64,000 nt of DNA, taken from positions 992,001 through 1,056,000 of the forward strand of contig LN483070.1 of the NCBI GenBank assembly GCA_900016675.1. Direction: 5' to 3'. This stretch comes from Arthrobacter saudimassiliensis. GTDB lineage: Bacteria > Actinomycetota > Actinomycetes > Actinomycetales > Micrococcaceae. Below the pieces are notes generated by a model. That model was given only the letters and a program-made list of their open reading frames with translations, made no database searches and had not been told where the DNA came from. The translations under genes were made by a program, and so were the position numbers. Shown here one piece after another: positions 33,367-42,345 of the stretch (its first letter is position 1; the number at the start of each line of letters is the position of its first letter).

Positions 33367-34185
33367 ATGACCACCTTCCCCATGGGCCCGGCCCTGCTGT
33401 TCTGCCCCGGCGACCGCGCGGACCGGTTCGCCAAGGCCGCCGACCGTGCCGACGCCGTCATCCTGGACCTGGAGGACGCCGTCGCACCCGAGGACAAGGA
33501 CGCTGCACGGGCCAACCTGCGCGCTGCGGCCCTGGATCCCGGCCGCACCATCGTGCGGGTGAACCCGGTGGGCACTGCGGACTTCCAGGCCGACCTCCAG
33601 GCGCTCGCGGCCACCCCGTTCCGCACGGTCATGGCGGCCAAGGCCGAGGACCCCGAAGCGCTCGCCGCCGCGCTGGCCGGATACGACGTCGTCGCCCTGC
33701 TGGAAACCGCGGCCGGCGTGGTGCGGGCGGCGGAGATCGCGCGGCTGGAGAACGTCACCGCCCTGATGTGGGGCGCGGAGGACCTGATCGCCAGCCTGGG
33801 CGGCGAATCGAGCCGCGACGCCTCGGGCCGCTACCGGCATGTCGCCGCCACCGCGCGCTCCACCGTGCTGCTCGCCGCCGGGGCCGCAGGCAAGGGGGCG
33901 ATCGACGCGATCTACGGCAACATCCCCGACCTGGCCGGGCTGGAGGCCGAGGCGGCGGACGCCGCCGCCTCGGGTTTCGCCGCGAAGGCCTGCATCCACC
34001 CCTCGCAGGCGGCAGCCGTCCGCGCCGCCTACGCTCCGGGCGAGGAGGCCGTGGCCTACGCCCGCGAGCTGCTTGCCGAGGCGTCCGGGCAGGGCGGGGT
34101 GTTCCGCTTCCGCGGGGAAATGATTGACGGCCCGCTGCTCCGGCAGGCCGAGCAGACCCTGCGCCGGGCCGGTGTCAGCGCGTAG
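33367..34185 (+). CDS. CitE-like beta-hydroxyacyl-CoA lyase (HpcH/HpaI family)
   Basis: TIM-barrel lyase of 272 residues. LLFCPGDRADRFAKAADRAD and VILDLEDAVAPEDKDAAR open it, RVNPVGT and LLETAAGVVRAAEIA with the metal-binding glutamate and WGAEDLIASLGG follow, and KACIHPSQ is near the end, the CitE/MCL pattern. True citrate lyase partners (CitD, CitF) are absent. The M. tuberculosis neighbour in the same order, Rv2498c, is a beta-hydroxyacyl-CoA lyase that cleaves (R)-HMG-CoA and also acts on an itaconate intermediate. The same activity is proposed here, giving acetyl-CoA and acetoacetate. The start is ATG 33367, 38 bp after the MaoC-like gene. Confidence 0.8.
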   Translation: MTTFPMGPALLFCPGDRADRFAKAADRADAVILDLEDAVAPEDKDAARANLRAAALDPGRTIVRVNPVGTADFQADLQALAATPFRTVMAAKAEDPEALAAALAGYDVVALLETAAGVVRAAEIARLENVTALMWGAEDLIASLGGESSRDASGRYRHVAATARSTVLLAAGAAGKGAIDAIYGNIPDLAGLEAEAADAAASGFAAKACIHPSQAAAVRAAYAPGEEAVAYARELLAEASGQGGVFRFRGEMIDGPLLRQAEQTLRRAGVSA

Positions 34186-34224
34186 TACAAACGCCGCAAC
34201 AATAAGCAGGGGAATGATTTTCCG

Positions 34225-34914
34225 GTGACGTCCGTTACCCCCGGTATGCGAATCGTGATTGCTGGAGCCCATGGACAGATTGCCCGCATCGCCGCCCGCC
34301 TGCTGGTGGCCGACGGAAACGACGTTGCCGGACTGATCCGCAACCCCGACCACATTCCCGACCTGGAACAGGACGGTGTGGCCCCGGTCGTCATCGATCT
34401 GGAGAACAGCACGACCGAAGACGTCGTGCAGGTGCTGACCGGGGCCGACGTCGCCGTGTTCGCTGCGGGCGCCGGGCCGGGCAGCGGCATCGAACGCAAG
34501 GACTCGGTGGACCGCGGCGCAGCGGTGCTGCTCGCCGCCGCCGCCGAGGAGGCAGGCGTGCCGCGGCTCGTGCAGATCTCCTCCAGCGGCGTGGAATCCG
34601 TGCGTGACGGAGCCCGGCCCGAGGGCCTCGAGGAGGTCATGCACGCCTATCTGACTGCCAAGCTCGCCGCCGAGGAGGACCTGCGGGCCCGGCAGGCGCT
34701 GGACTGGACCATCCTGCGCCCCGGCCGCCTCACCGACGAACCGGCGGGCGGGCTGGTGGAACTCTCACCGGGTGCGGAGAGCGGAGAGATCCCGCGCGCC
34801 GACGTCGCCGCGGTGCTGGCCGAGCTGGTGCGCACCGGCAACGGGGCCCGGCAGGTGCTGGGCCTGATCAGCGGAAGCACCCCCATCACTGAGGCCGTGG
34901 CCGGGCTCGGCTAG
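34225..34914 (+). CDS. NAD(P)-binding sugar-epimerase-like protein (atypical SDR)
   Basis: Protein of 229 residues with a Rossmann start MRIVIAGAHGQIARIAARLL, the G-x-x-G-x-x-A/G loop of atypical short-chain dehydrogenases. SSGVESVRDGARP and the YLTAKLAAEEDLRARQALDW block hold the place of the YxxxK element, here Y-L-T-A-K. WTILRPGRLTDEP is typical of the YwnB/SDR_a5 subgroup. These proteins are often NAD(P)H-binding redox or stress proteins of unknown substrate. The start is GTG 34225 (or ATG 34246, where the fold begins). It stands between the leucine operon and dxr without clear linkage. Confidence 0.8.
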   Translation: MTSVTPGMRIVIAGAHGQIARIAARLLVADGNDVAGLIRNPDHIPDLEQDGVAPVVIDLENSTTEDVVQVLTGADVAVFAAGAGPGSGIERKDSVDRGAAVLLAAAAEEAGVPRLVQISSSGVESVRDGARPEGLEEVMHAYLTAKLAAEEDLRARQALDWTILRPGRLTDEPAGGLVELSPGAESGEIPRADVAAVLAELVRTGNGARQVLGLISGSTPITEAVAGLG

Positions 34915-34983
34915 TCCGGCCGGGCCGCCGCGCCCCGGTTCGTGAGGCCGCCGCGGCGGTCCCGGGTGCGGGATACTGGGACC

Positions 34984-36216
34984 ATGCAGCTTCCCGTCCC
35001 GCCCGCCGCCGTGTTTTCCGCCTCCTATCCGTCCGAGGACGTCCCGCGCCGCGTGGTGCTGCTCGGCTCGACCGGCTCGATCGGCACCCAGGCGATCGAT
35101 GTCGCCGACGGAGCACCGGAGCGGTTCCGGATCGTCGCGCTGGCCGCCGGCGGCGGAAACCTCGCGCAGCTGGCCCGGCAGGCCGTCCACACCCGGGCGG
35201 AGGCGGTCGGGTGTGCTTCCGCGGACCTGCCGACCCTGCGCTCGGCGATCCAGGCAGCCGCCTCCGAGGCCGGCGTCTCCGGCTACGAGCCCGAGCTGTT
35301 CACCGGCCCCCAGGCAGCCTCCGCCGTCGCCGCCTGGCCCGCCGCCGACGTCGTGCTGAACGGGATCACCGGGTCCATCGGCCTCGAACCGACCCTCGCG
35401 GCCCTGTCCGCCGGCCATCTGCTCGCCCTGGCGAACAAGGAATCACTCATCGTCGGCGGGGAACTGGTCCGCCGGGCCGCCGGCCCCGGACAGATCGTGC
35501 CGGTCGACTCGGAGCACTCGGCCCTGGCGCAGGCGCTGCGCGCGGGCACTTTCAGCGAAGTGGACCGGCTCATCGTCACCGCTTCCGGCGGCCCCTTCCG
35601 TGGCCGGAAGCGCGCGGAACTCGCCGACGTCACCCCCGAGCAGGCCCTGGCCCACCCCACCTGGAACATGGGCCGGATGGTCACCACCAACTCCGCCACC
35701 ATGGTCAACAAGGCCCTCGAGGTGATCGAGGCGCACCTGCTGTTCGACATTCCGCTCGAGCGGATCGACGTGGTGGTCCATCCGCAGTCGATCGTGCACT
35801 CGATGGTGCAGTTCACGGACGGCTCCACTATCGCCCAGGCCTCACCGCCGGACATGCGCCTGCCGATCGCCCTGGGCATGGGCTGGCCGCTGCGCGTGCC
35901 CGGCGCCGCGAAGCCCTGTGACTGGACCAGGGCCGCCCAGTGGACCTTTGAACCGCTCGACGAAGAGGCCTTCCCCGCCGTCGCGCTGGCGAAGTCCGCC
36001 GCGGCCCGCGGCGGCACGTTCATGGCCGCCTACAACGCCGCCAACGAGGAGGCCGTGGAGGCCTTCCACGACGGTCTCATCCGGTTCACAGACATCGTTG
36101 ATACGATCACCGCCGTACTCGACGCGCACGTGGAGGACGGACCCCTCAGCCTGCAGTCGGTGCTGGCCGCGGAGCAGCGGGCACGCCGGCTGGCCCGCGA
36201 ACGTTGTGGACGCTGA
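34984..36216 (+). CDS. dxr: 1-deoxy-D-xylulose 5-phosphate reductoisomerase
   Basis: Protein of 410 residues. The NADPH loop GSTGSIG is at about 28-34, the metal and substrate region is [12 protein letters not shown] and TASGGPFRG, and [20 protein letters not shown] is the flexible-loop block. It converts DXP to MEP, the committed step of the MEP isoprenoid pathway, and is the fosmidomycin target. The start is ATG 34984, with an N-terminal extension of about 20 residues before the fold. It is followed 36 bp later by the site-2 protease gene, and ispG lies 3 kb downstream, as in other Micrococcaceae. Confidence 0.96.
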   Translation: MQLPVPPAAVFSASYPSEDVPRRVVLLGSTGSIGTQAIDVADGAPERFRIVALAAGGGNLAQLARQAVHTRAEAVGCASADLPTLRSAIQAAASEAGVSGYEPELFTGPQAASAVAAWPAADVVLNGITGSIGLEPTLAALSAGHLLALANKESLIVGGELVRRAAGPGQIVPVDSEHSALAQALRAGTFSEVDRLIVTASGGPFRGRKRAELADVTPEQALAHPTWNMGRMVTTNSATMVNKALEVIEAHLLFDIPLERIDVVVHPQSIVHSMVQFTDGSTIAQASPPDMRLPIALGMGWPLRVPGAAKPCDWTRAAQWTFEPLDEEAFPAVALAKSAAARGGTFMAAYNAANEEAVEAFHDGLIRFTDIVDTITAVLDAHVEDGPLSLQSVLAAEQRARRLARERCGR

Positions 36217-36252
36217 AGGGGCACCTGCCCTGACTGATCCGAAGGACCTCCG

Positions 36253-37593
36253 TTGACCGTTCTGCTCTTTATCCTTGGCGTGCTCTTCGTGGCGGCCGGC
36301 ATCGCCGTCTCCATCGCCCTGCACGAGGTGGGCCACCTGGTGCCCGCCAAGCTGTTCAAGGTCCGGGTCACCCAGTACATGATCGGATTCGGCCCCACCG
36401 TCTTCTCGCGGCGCCGCGGAGAGACCGAATACGGAGTCAAGGCCCTCCCGCTGGGCGGCTACGTGTCCATGATCGGCATGTTCCCGCCGAACCGGGAGGA
36501 CCACGGCGCGGTCCGCGCCTCCAGCACCGGCATGTTCCAGCAGCTGGCCGCCGACGCCCGCCAGGCCTCGGCCGAGCAGCTGCAGCCCGGCGACGAGAAC
36601 CGGGTGTTTTACCGGCTGCCCGTCATCAAGCGCATCATCATCATGCTCGGCGGACCGTTCATGAACCTGGTGATCGGCACCGTGCTCTTCGGCGTGCTGC
36701 TCAGCGGCTTCGGCACCGCCCAGGCCACCACCACCCTCGCCTCGGTCAACGAGTGCGTGGTGACCGCCCAGCGCCAGGCCGAGACCGGCCAGACCGCCTG
36801 CACCGCAGAGGACCCCGCGGCGCCGGCCCACGAGGCCGGGCTGCTGCCGGGTGACACCATCACGGCCTTCGACGGCCGGGAGGTCACCAGCTGGACGGAG
36901 CTTTCCGGCTGGATCCGGGAGGCCGCCGGGCGGGAGGTCCCGCTGACCTACGAGCGCGACGGCGTCCGGCATGACACGGTGATCACCCCGCTGCTGACCG
37001 AGCGTCCGGTGGCCGCGGAGGACGGCACCGCCGCCGTCGACGATGCCGGCAACACGCTGACCGAGGAGGTCGGCTTCATCGGCGTGGGGGCCTCCCAGGA
37101 ACTGGTCCGCCAGCCGGTCGCCACCGTGCTGCCCACGGTGGGAGAGAACCTCCAGGGCATTGCGGGGGTGGTGATCAACCTGCCCCAGCGGCTGGTGGAC
37201 GTGGCCCAGGCCGCGTTCTCAAGCGAGGAACGGGATCCCAACGGCCCGATGAGCGTGGTCGGAGTGGGGCGGATCGCCGGAGAGATCTCCGCCATGGACA
37301 GCATCGACGTCGAGTCCCGGGTTGCCACCCTGATCGGGCTGGTGGCCAGCGTGAACCTGGCCCTGTTCGTGTTCAACCTGATTCCGCTGCTGCCGCTGGA
37401 CGGCGGACACGTGGCCGGGGCGCTGTGGGAGTCGCTGCGGCGTGGGGTGGCGAAGCTGTTCCGCCGTCCGGATCCGGGGCCGTTCGACATGGCCAAGCTG
37501 CTGCCGCTCACCTATGCCATGGCCGTGCTCCTGATGGCCATGGGGGCCCTGCTGATCTACGCGGACATCGTGAAGCCCGTCAGCCTCTTCTAG
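36253..37593 (+). CDS. rseP: Site-2 protease, RseP/Rip1-type (M50)
   Basis: Intramembrane zinc protease of 446 residues. HEVGH (24-28) in the first helix binds zinc, and D383 in PLDGGHV provides the third ligand. A PDZ domain lies between (AGLLPGDTITAFDGREVTSW). An insertion of about 60 residues before the PDZ domain is Ala/Thr-rich with two cysteines. It cuts anti-sigma factors or signal peptides within the membrane; Rip1 plays this role in mycobacteria. TTG 36253 is chosen because GAAGGA at 36241-36246 lies 6 bases upstream. It probably shares the dxr transcript. Confidence 0.93.
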   Translation: MTVLLFILGVLFVAAGIAVSIALHEVGHLVPAKLFKVRVTQYMIGFGPTVFSRRRGETEYGVKALPLGGYVSMIGMFPPNREDHGAVRASSTGMFQQLAADARQASAEQLQPGDENRVFYRLPVIKRIIIMLGGPFMNLVIGTVLFGVLLSGFGTAQATTTLASVNECVVTAQRQAETGQTACTAEDPAAPAHEAGLLPGDTITAFDGREVTSWTELSGWIREAAGREVPLTYERDGVRHDTVITPLLTERPVAAEDGTAAVDDAGNTLTEEVGFIGVGASQELVRQPVATVLPTVGENLQGIAGVVINLPQRLVDVAQAAFSSEERDPNGPMSVVGVGRIAGEISAMDSIDVESRVATLIGLVASVNLALFVFNLIPLLPLDGGHVAGALWESLRRGVAKLFRRPDPGPFDMAKLLPLTYAMAVLLMAMGALLIYADIVKPVSLF

Positions 37594-37596
37594 GAC

Positions 37597-37642
37597 GCTC
37601 AAATCGTCTTGAGCCCTCAGAAGGTTGTAAATCGATTTGAGC
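37597..37642. promoter_or_regulatory. Nested palindromes before the SatD-like gene
   Basis: GCTCAAATCG (37597-37606) and CGATTTGAGC (37633-37642) are exact inverted repeats. Inside are two local palindromes, CTCAA-N6-TTGAG (37598-37613) and AAATCGATTT (37629-37638). The layout suggests an autoregulatory operator for the helix-turn-helix protein encoded 18 bp downstream. Confidence 0.6.
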
Positions 37643-37659
37643 ACGTATACGGTCTCAAC

Positions 37660-38325
37660 ATGTTCGTCATGACGCTGGACCAGAAGAACAGCCGCAGCAG
37701 CCCGGACGGCGTGCCCGCCCTGCTCGGTCTGCTGGCCGATCTTCCGGCCGTCCTGCCCTTTGAGCGCACGGTGGGGGACGAGGTCCAGGGCGTGCTGGAG
37801 GACCCGGCAGCCGTGACCGACGCCGCGCTGCGCGCCGTCCGCGACGGGCGCTGGCATGTCGGCATCGGGGTCGGGGCGGTGCGGCTGCCCCTGCCGGCTG
37901 CCTCCCGCGAAGGCGCCGGGGAGGCCTTCGTGGCGGCGCGCAGTGCAGTGGACCGCGCGAAGAAGTCCGGAGCCCGGCCCGGCGTCGCCGTCGAGGGCGG
38001 CCCCGCGGCACCCGCAGCAGAAGCGGTGCTCGTCCTGCTGGCGCGCCTCGTGCAGGAACGGTCCGAGGCGGAGTGGCGGATCCTGGACGAGCTGGAGCCG
38101 GGTCGCTGGGGGGCGCAGTCGGAGGCGGCGCGTAGGCTCGGCATCACCTCGCAGTCCGTCAGCAAGGCGTCCCTGCGGGCCGGATGGGAAGAGGAATGGG
38201 CTGCCCGCCCTGTCGCCGCCCACCTGCTGGCCGAGGCTGACCGGCAGGCTGCGGAGCCCGCAGGCCCGGCCGCCGGACGGACGACGCGAAGCACGCAGCA
38301 GGAAGAGGACGGACGGACCGGATGA
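37660..38325 (+). CDS. SatD-like helix-turn-helix protein
   Basis: Protein of 221 residues. The N-terminal part has the pattern of SatD-family proteins (MTLDQKNSRSSPDGVPALLG, then RWHVGIGVGAVRLPL). The C-terminal part contains a helix-turn-helix, QSEAARRLGITSQSVSKAS. SatD proteins are poorly understood; they are usually paired with a small membrane protein, as here. Starts ATG 37660 or 37669 follow a palindrome-rich promoter region, which points to autoregulation. The stop overlaps the next gene's ATG by 4 bp. MarR-type annotation is a possible alternative. Function is unknown beyond probable DNA binding. Confidence 0.65.
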   Translation: MFVMTLDQKNSRSSPDGVPALLGLLADLPAVLPFERTVGDEVQGVLEDPAAVTDAALRAVRDGRWHVGIGVGAVRLPLPAASREGAGEAFVAARSAVDRAKKSGARPGVAVEGGPAAPAAEAVLVLLARLVQERSEAEWRILDELEPGRWGAQSEAARRLGITSQSVSKASLRAGWEEEWAARPVAAHLLAEADRQAAEPAGPAAGRTTRSTQQEEDGRTG

Positions 38326-38847
38326 TGATCGCGACGCTCTGGGTGGTCCTGGCCCTGGCCGTCGCAGCGGTGCTCGGGTGGCCGCTGACGCTGCTCGTGC
38401 TGCGCCTGGCCCGGGGGGGGGGCCCCGCCCCGCCCCGCCCCGGCGCCCGCGGATCCGGCGGCCGACCAGGTGCTTGACCTGCGGATCGGCCCACCCGGCG
38501 GGCCCGGGCTCCAGGTGCATGCCGAGGCCCCGGCGGGCGGGCCCGAACCGCAGGCGGCGGCGCCTGGCCCCGACCTCGGGGCCCCCGCCGCGCCACCGGA
38601 GACGGTGCTGCGCGGCGGCCTGCTCATCGGCATGCTCGAACGCCTCGCGGTGGTCACCGCCATCCTGGCCTCGGAACCCGTGGCCATCGCCTACGTGGTC
38701 GCGATCAAGGGCCTGGGCCGCTACGCGGAGCTGAAGGAGACCCCCGCCGCAGCCGAACGGTTCATCATCGGCACGCTCACCTCCATGCTGTGGGCGGTGG
38801 GCGTGGCCGTGGCCGTGCGCATCTTTGTCCTGGACCCCATCACTTAG
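38322..38847 (+). pseudogene. Membrane protein paired with SatD-like gene, frameshifted at a G10 tract
   Basis: Translation from ATG 38322 gives one membrane helix (ATLWVVLALAVAAVLGWPLT) and then, after ten consecutive G at 38413-38422, runs into a stop near 38477. The sequence continues in another frame to 38847 with VLDLRIGPPGG, a Pro/Ala-rich linker and two helices. The C-terminal block GGLLIGMLERLAVVTAILAS and IAYVVAIKGLGRYAEL resembles the end of DUF3307 proteins, known partners of SatD. Nine G would join the halves into one protein of about 174 residues. This is either a homopolymer sequencing error or a phase-variable tract. It overlaps the upstream gene by 4 bp. Confidence 0.7.
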
Positions 38848-38857
38848 GCTGGTGAGT

Positions 38858-39148
38858 ATGTTGATCTTCGCTGTTGAATACGTGTACGACGCAGAATCCG
38901 CCCATGTCAGGGACGAGTATCGGCCCGCCCACCGGCAGTGGCTCGCGGAGCTTGTCGAGGCGGGGACGGTGCTGGCCACCGGCCCGTTCGCCGACGGTGC
39001 CGGTGCGCTGCTGATCTTCCGGGCCGACAGCGAGGCGGAACTCAACGAACTGCTCCGCCAGGACCCGTTCGCCGTCCACGGCCTGGTGTCGGGGCTGAAG
39101 ATCACCGAATGGCAGCCTGTGCTGGGTGCCTTCGCCCACCTGCTCTAA
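38858..39148 (+). CDS. YciI-family protein
   Basis: Small protein of 96 residues with the YCII alpha/beta ferredoxin-like fold: FAVEYVYDAESAHVRDEYRP, HRQWLAELVEAGTVLATGPF and DGAGALLIFRADSEAELNEL. The HRQW and DPF positions hold the histidine and aspartate conserved in the family. The biochemical role is unproven; relatives act as dehydrochlorinase-like enzymes or stress proteins. The start is ATG 38858, 10 bp after the preceding frame's stop. It is followed by ispG. Confidence 0.85.
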   Translation: MLIFAVEYVYDAESAHVRDEYRPAHRQWLAELVEAGTVLATGPFADGAGALLIFRADSEAELNELLRQDPFAVHGLVSGLKITEWQPVLGAFAHLL

Positions 39149-39269
39149 GCCCGCAGTGAAGTCGGGCGGGCTCCGCCGCGGCAGGGCCCGCCCGGGTGGA
39201 TAATGGTTAGGCGCCCACAGGCGCACACCGACACGGATAACTTGCCCCCCGGGGCACTTGGAGGACGTT

Positions 39270-40436
39270 TTGACCTCGGTCAACCTTGGAATGCCAGCTG
39301 CCCCGCCGCCCGTACTGGCGCCGCGCCGCAAGACCCGCCAGATCAAAGTGGGCTCCGTGGGCGTGGGCTCCGATTTCCCGGTCAGCGTCCAGTCCATGAC
39401 CACGACGCCGACCACCGACATCAATGCCACCCTGCAGCAGATCGCCGAACTGACGGCCTCCGGCTGCGACATTGTCCGGGTGGCCTGCCCCAGCGCCGAC
39501 GACGCGGCGGCCCTGCCGATCATCGCGAAGAAGTCGCAGATCCCGGTCATTGCCGACATCCACTTCCAGCCGAAGTACGTGTACGCCGCGATCGACGCCG
39601 GCTGCGCCGCGGTCCGCGTGAACCCGGGCAACATCCGCAAGTTCGACGACCAGGTCAAGCAGATCTCCCAGGCCGCGAAGGACGCCGGAGTCTCGATCCG
39701 CATCGGCGTCAACGCCGGCTCGCTGGACCCGCGCCTGCTGGCCAAGTACGGCAAGGCCACGCCGGAGGCGCTGGTCGAGTCCGCGGTGTGGGAGGCCTCG
39801 CTGTTCGAGGAGCATGACTTCCATGACTTCAAGATCTCGGTCAAGCACAACGACCCGGTGGTCATGGTCCGCGCCTACGAGCTGCTCGCCGAGCGCGGCG
39901 ACTGGCCCCTCCACCTCGGCGTGACCGAGGCGGGCCCGGCCTTCCAGGGCACCATCAAGTCCGCCACCGCGTTCGGGGCGCTGCTGTCCAAGGGCATCGG
40001 CGACACCATCCGCGTCTCCCTCTCGGCTCCGCCGGTGGAGGAGGTCAAGGTCGGCAACCAGATCCTGCAGTCGCTGAACCTGCGCCCCCGCAAGCTTGAG
40101 ATCGTCTCCTGCCCCTCCTGCGGCCGCGCCCAGGTGGACGTCTACACGCTGGCCGACGAGGTCACCGCCGGCCTCGAGGGCCTGACCGTCCCGCTCCGCG
40201 TGGCCGTCATGGGCTGCGTGGTGAACGGGCCGGGGGAAGCGCGTGAGGCCGATCTTGGCGTAGCATCGGGCAACGGCAAGGGACAGATCTTCGTCAAGGG
40301 CGAGGTCATCAAGACCGTCCCCGAAGACCAGATCGTGGAAACGCTGATCGAGGAAGCGATGAGGATCGCCGAGGATATGGGGGAGGCCGATGGCGAAGGT
40401 GCTGGCACGGGTGGCCCCATGGTTACCGTCGGCTAG
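39270..40436 (+). CDS. ispG: 4-hydroxy-3-methylbut-2-en-1-yl diphosphate synthase
   Basis: Protein of 388 residues. The TIM-barrel half opens [20 protein letters not shown] and MTTTPTTDI. The [4Fe-4S] cluster cysteines are in SCPSCGRAQ and in [14 protein letters not shown]. It reduces ME-cPP to HMBPP in the MEP pathway, the penultimate step, with ferredoxin or flavodoxin as electron donor. TTG 39270 is chosen because GGAGGACG at 39260-39267 lies just before it; TTG 39258 would leave no ribosome site. The last 47 bp overlap the next gene in another frame. Confidence 0.95.
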   Translation: MTSVNLGMPAAPPPVLAPRRKTRQIKVGSVGVGSDFPVSVQSMTTTPTTDINATLQQIAELTASGCDIVRVACPSADDAAALPIIAKKSQIPVIADIHFQPKYVYAAIDAGCAAVRVNPGNIRKFDDQVKQISQAAKDAGVSIRIGVNAGSLDPRLLAKYGKATPEALVESAVWEASLFEEHDFHDFKISVKHNDPVVMVRAYELLAERGDWPLHLGVTEAGPAFQGTIKSATAFGALLSKGIGDTIRVSLSAPPVEEVKVGNQILQSLNLRPRKLEIVSCPSCGRAQVDVYTLADEVTAGLEGLTVPLRVAVMGCVVNGPGEAREADLGVASGNGKGQIFVKGEVIKTVPEDQIVETLIEEAMRIAEDMGEADGEGAGTGGPMVTVG

Positions 40437-41301
40437 GAACGGCAGCCGGATCCGCAGCGGACAGCACGCCGGCTCGCTGCGCATCCTCGCGCGCGAGGAC
40501 ACCGCCGCGCTGCGCGCGCTGGCGGATGAAGATCCGGTGGCGAACATCTTCATCGCATCGCACCTGGAGACCGCCGGATCGGCCGCGCCGACGGTCGCCG
40601 GCGGGCAGGTGGTGGGCGCGTTCGACGACGGACGGCTGCTCAGCGCCTGCTGGGCCGGGGTGAACCTGGTGCCCGTCGGCGTCACCGCCGACACCGGACC
40701 GGAGCTGGGTGCGTGGCTGGCGCGCAGCGGACGCCGCTTCTCCTCCGTCTTCGGCCCGGCCGAAGGTGTCCTGAGCATCTGGTCGGAGCTGCAGCATGCC
40801 TCGCCCAGGCCCTTCGCGGTCCGCGAGAGCCAGCCGCTGCTTCAGATCGACGCGCCGTCACCGGTGGCACCCGCCGCCGGCCTGCGCCACACCCGGCCCG
40901 CCGAGCTCGACGTGCTGCTGCCGGCCTGCACGGCGATGTTCGAAGAGGAGGTCGGCTACTCTCCCGTCGCGGGCGGGGACCGGCATTACCGCAACCGGGT
41001 CCGCGGGCTCATCCAGCGCGGGCACTCGCTCGCCCACATCACCGGCGACGGGGAAGTGGTGTTCAAGGCCGAGCTGGGAACCGTGTCCCGCGACGCCGTG
41101 CAGATCCAGGGTGTGTGGATGAATCCCCGGTACCGCGGGCAGGGGCGCAGCGCCGGGTACATGTCCGCCGTCGTCGCAGCCGCCCTGGAGGTGGCTCCCA
41201 GGGTCAGCCTCTACGTCAACCACTACAACGAGCGTGCCCGCAGCCTCTATGCCGCCGTCGGCTTCCGGCAGGTCGGCACCTTCGCCACGGTCCTGTTCTA
41301 G
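40390..41301 (+). CDS. GNAT acetyltransferase with DUF4081 N-terminus
   Basis: Protein of 303 residues. The N-terminal part (about 30-150, [20 protein letters not shown]-like with FIASHLE) matches the DUF4081 region found before a GNAT domain in actinobacteria. The GNAT part has [20 protein letters not shown], the acetyl-CoA loop R-G-Q-G-R-S, and [18 protein letters not shown]. The substrate is unknown. The start ATG 40390 has GGGGGAGG at 40379-40386 and lies 47 bp inside ispG, which implies coupled translation. Confidence 0.87.
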   Translation: MAKVLARVAPWLPSARNGSRIRSGQHAGSLRILAREDTAALRALADEDPVANIFIASHLETAGSAAPTVAGGQVVGAFDDGRLLSACWAGVNLVPVGVTADTGPELGAWLARSGRRFSSVFGPAEGVLSIWSELQHASPRPFAVRESQPLLQIDAPSPVAPAAGLRHTRPAELDVLLPACTAMFEEEVGYSPVAGGDRHYRNRVRGLIQRGHSLAHITGDGEVVFKAELGTVSRDAVQIQGVWMNPRYRGQGRSAGYMSAVVAAALEVAPRVSLYVNHYNERARSLYAAVGFRQVGTFATVLF

Positions 41302-41487
41302 CTTGGCCGGGCCGTCCTCCGCACCCCCGGGCCCTCGACGCCCCGTTGTCTCTGCACGGGATTTCACGTGTGGTCAGTCACACCGTTAGGATCACAAGCA
41401 CACTTTCTATCGAAGGTCCCGGCGTCTGCGCCGGCGGTTCCCGCCGTCGTCGGACAGGCCGGCGGACTATGAACCTGGGGGGACAAA

Positions 41488-42192
41488 GTGAAGAAAACGA
41501 TGAAGGTCGGAGCGCTGCTCGTTGCCGGTGCCTTTACGCTGGCCGGCTGCTCCGGCGGTTCCGAGGGCGGCGCGGAGGCTGCGCCGGCGGAGTCCTCCAC
41601 CCCTACGCCCACGCTGGCCGTAGGGGCTGAGCAGTACACGGCCGATGAGCTCGAGGCTGCACTGGAAGCGGTCAAGGCGGACAAGGGGCTTTCAGGGGAC
41701 ATCGAGAACGATGCCATGCTGCGTCCGCAGCTCTCCGGGGCACTTCCCGATGTCACGACAACTCCGGACCAGTGCCAGAAGCTCATTACCTCGGCCCTGG
41801 ACGAAGGCATTGGTGACGGCAACCTGGCCGCCATGACCGCCGGGGAAGGGCTGCTGACCGCAGTCAGCTACAAGGACTCATCGAGGACCGAGCAGCAGGC
41901 CGATACCAACGAGCAGATGCTCGCCGACTGTGCTGAATTCACCATGGAGACCGCGGGCATGGTTGTCACCGGCGAGGTGGAGGGCATCGATGCGCAGACG
42001 GACGCCCCCACGACCCAGGGCGTCCGGACCACCGTCACCCGCGACGGCGGAACCGCCGAGGCGATCCAGATCAGCGCCCTCTCCGGCACGCTGCAGCTGA
42101 GCATCACGCAGTTCGACCCCGCGGACATGGACGCCGCCGTCGCGGACGCCGAAGAACTCATCAACGCGGTCCTCGCCGAGCTGGAGAAGTAG
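41488..42192 (+). CDS. Putative lipoprotein, tandem paralogue 1
   Basis: Protein of 234 residues. The signal peptide MKKTMKVGALLVAGAFTLAGC ends in a lipobox with C21, followed by a Ser/Glu/Thr-rich tether. The folded part has EQYTADELEAALEAVKADKG and two later cysteines (TPDQCQKLI, ADCAEFTME) that could form a disulfide. It resembles the extracellular sensor-type domains of mycobacterial PknH and lipoproteins, but this is only by pattern. It should be anchored outside the membrane. The start is GTG 41488, with GGGGGGAC upstream. A related gene follows. Confidence 0.8.
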   Translation: MKKTMKVGALLVAGAFTLAGCSGGSEGGAEAAPAESSTPTPTLAVGAEQYTADELEAALEAVKADKGLSGDIENDAMLRPQLSGALPDVTTTPDQCQKLITSALDEGIGDGNLAAMTAGEGLLTAVSYKDSSRTEQQADTNEQMLADCAEFTMETAGMVVTGEVEGIDAQTDAPTTQGVRTTVTRDGGTAEAIQISALSGTLQLSITQFDPADMDAAVADAEELINAVLAELEK

Positions 42193-42210
42193 GGGAAGCA
42201 CCTCCCGCAG

Positions 42211-42241
42211 GAAGGGGCCGGGCCTGGGGCCCGGCCCCTTC
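42211..42241 (+). terminator. Terminator between the two lipoprotein genes
   Basis: A 14-bp perfect stem, GAAGGGGCCGGGCC with its complement (42228-42241), loop TGG. Confidence 0.7.
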
Positions 42242-42345
42242 GCCGTGTCCCGCAGCCCGTCCGGAGTGGAAGATGGATCACACCCGGATGGGGTTTAATG
42301 GCCCCAGGCACCGGGGCCGCTCCGGTGCGGACCGGAGGGGGAGCA

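Noticed and set aside
41369-41384. GTGTGGTCAGTCACAC as a CRP site before the first lipoprotein
   Set aside because: It is palindromic but departs from TGTGA-N6-TCACA in both half-sites, and no catabolic link exists.
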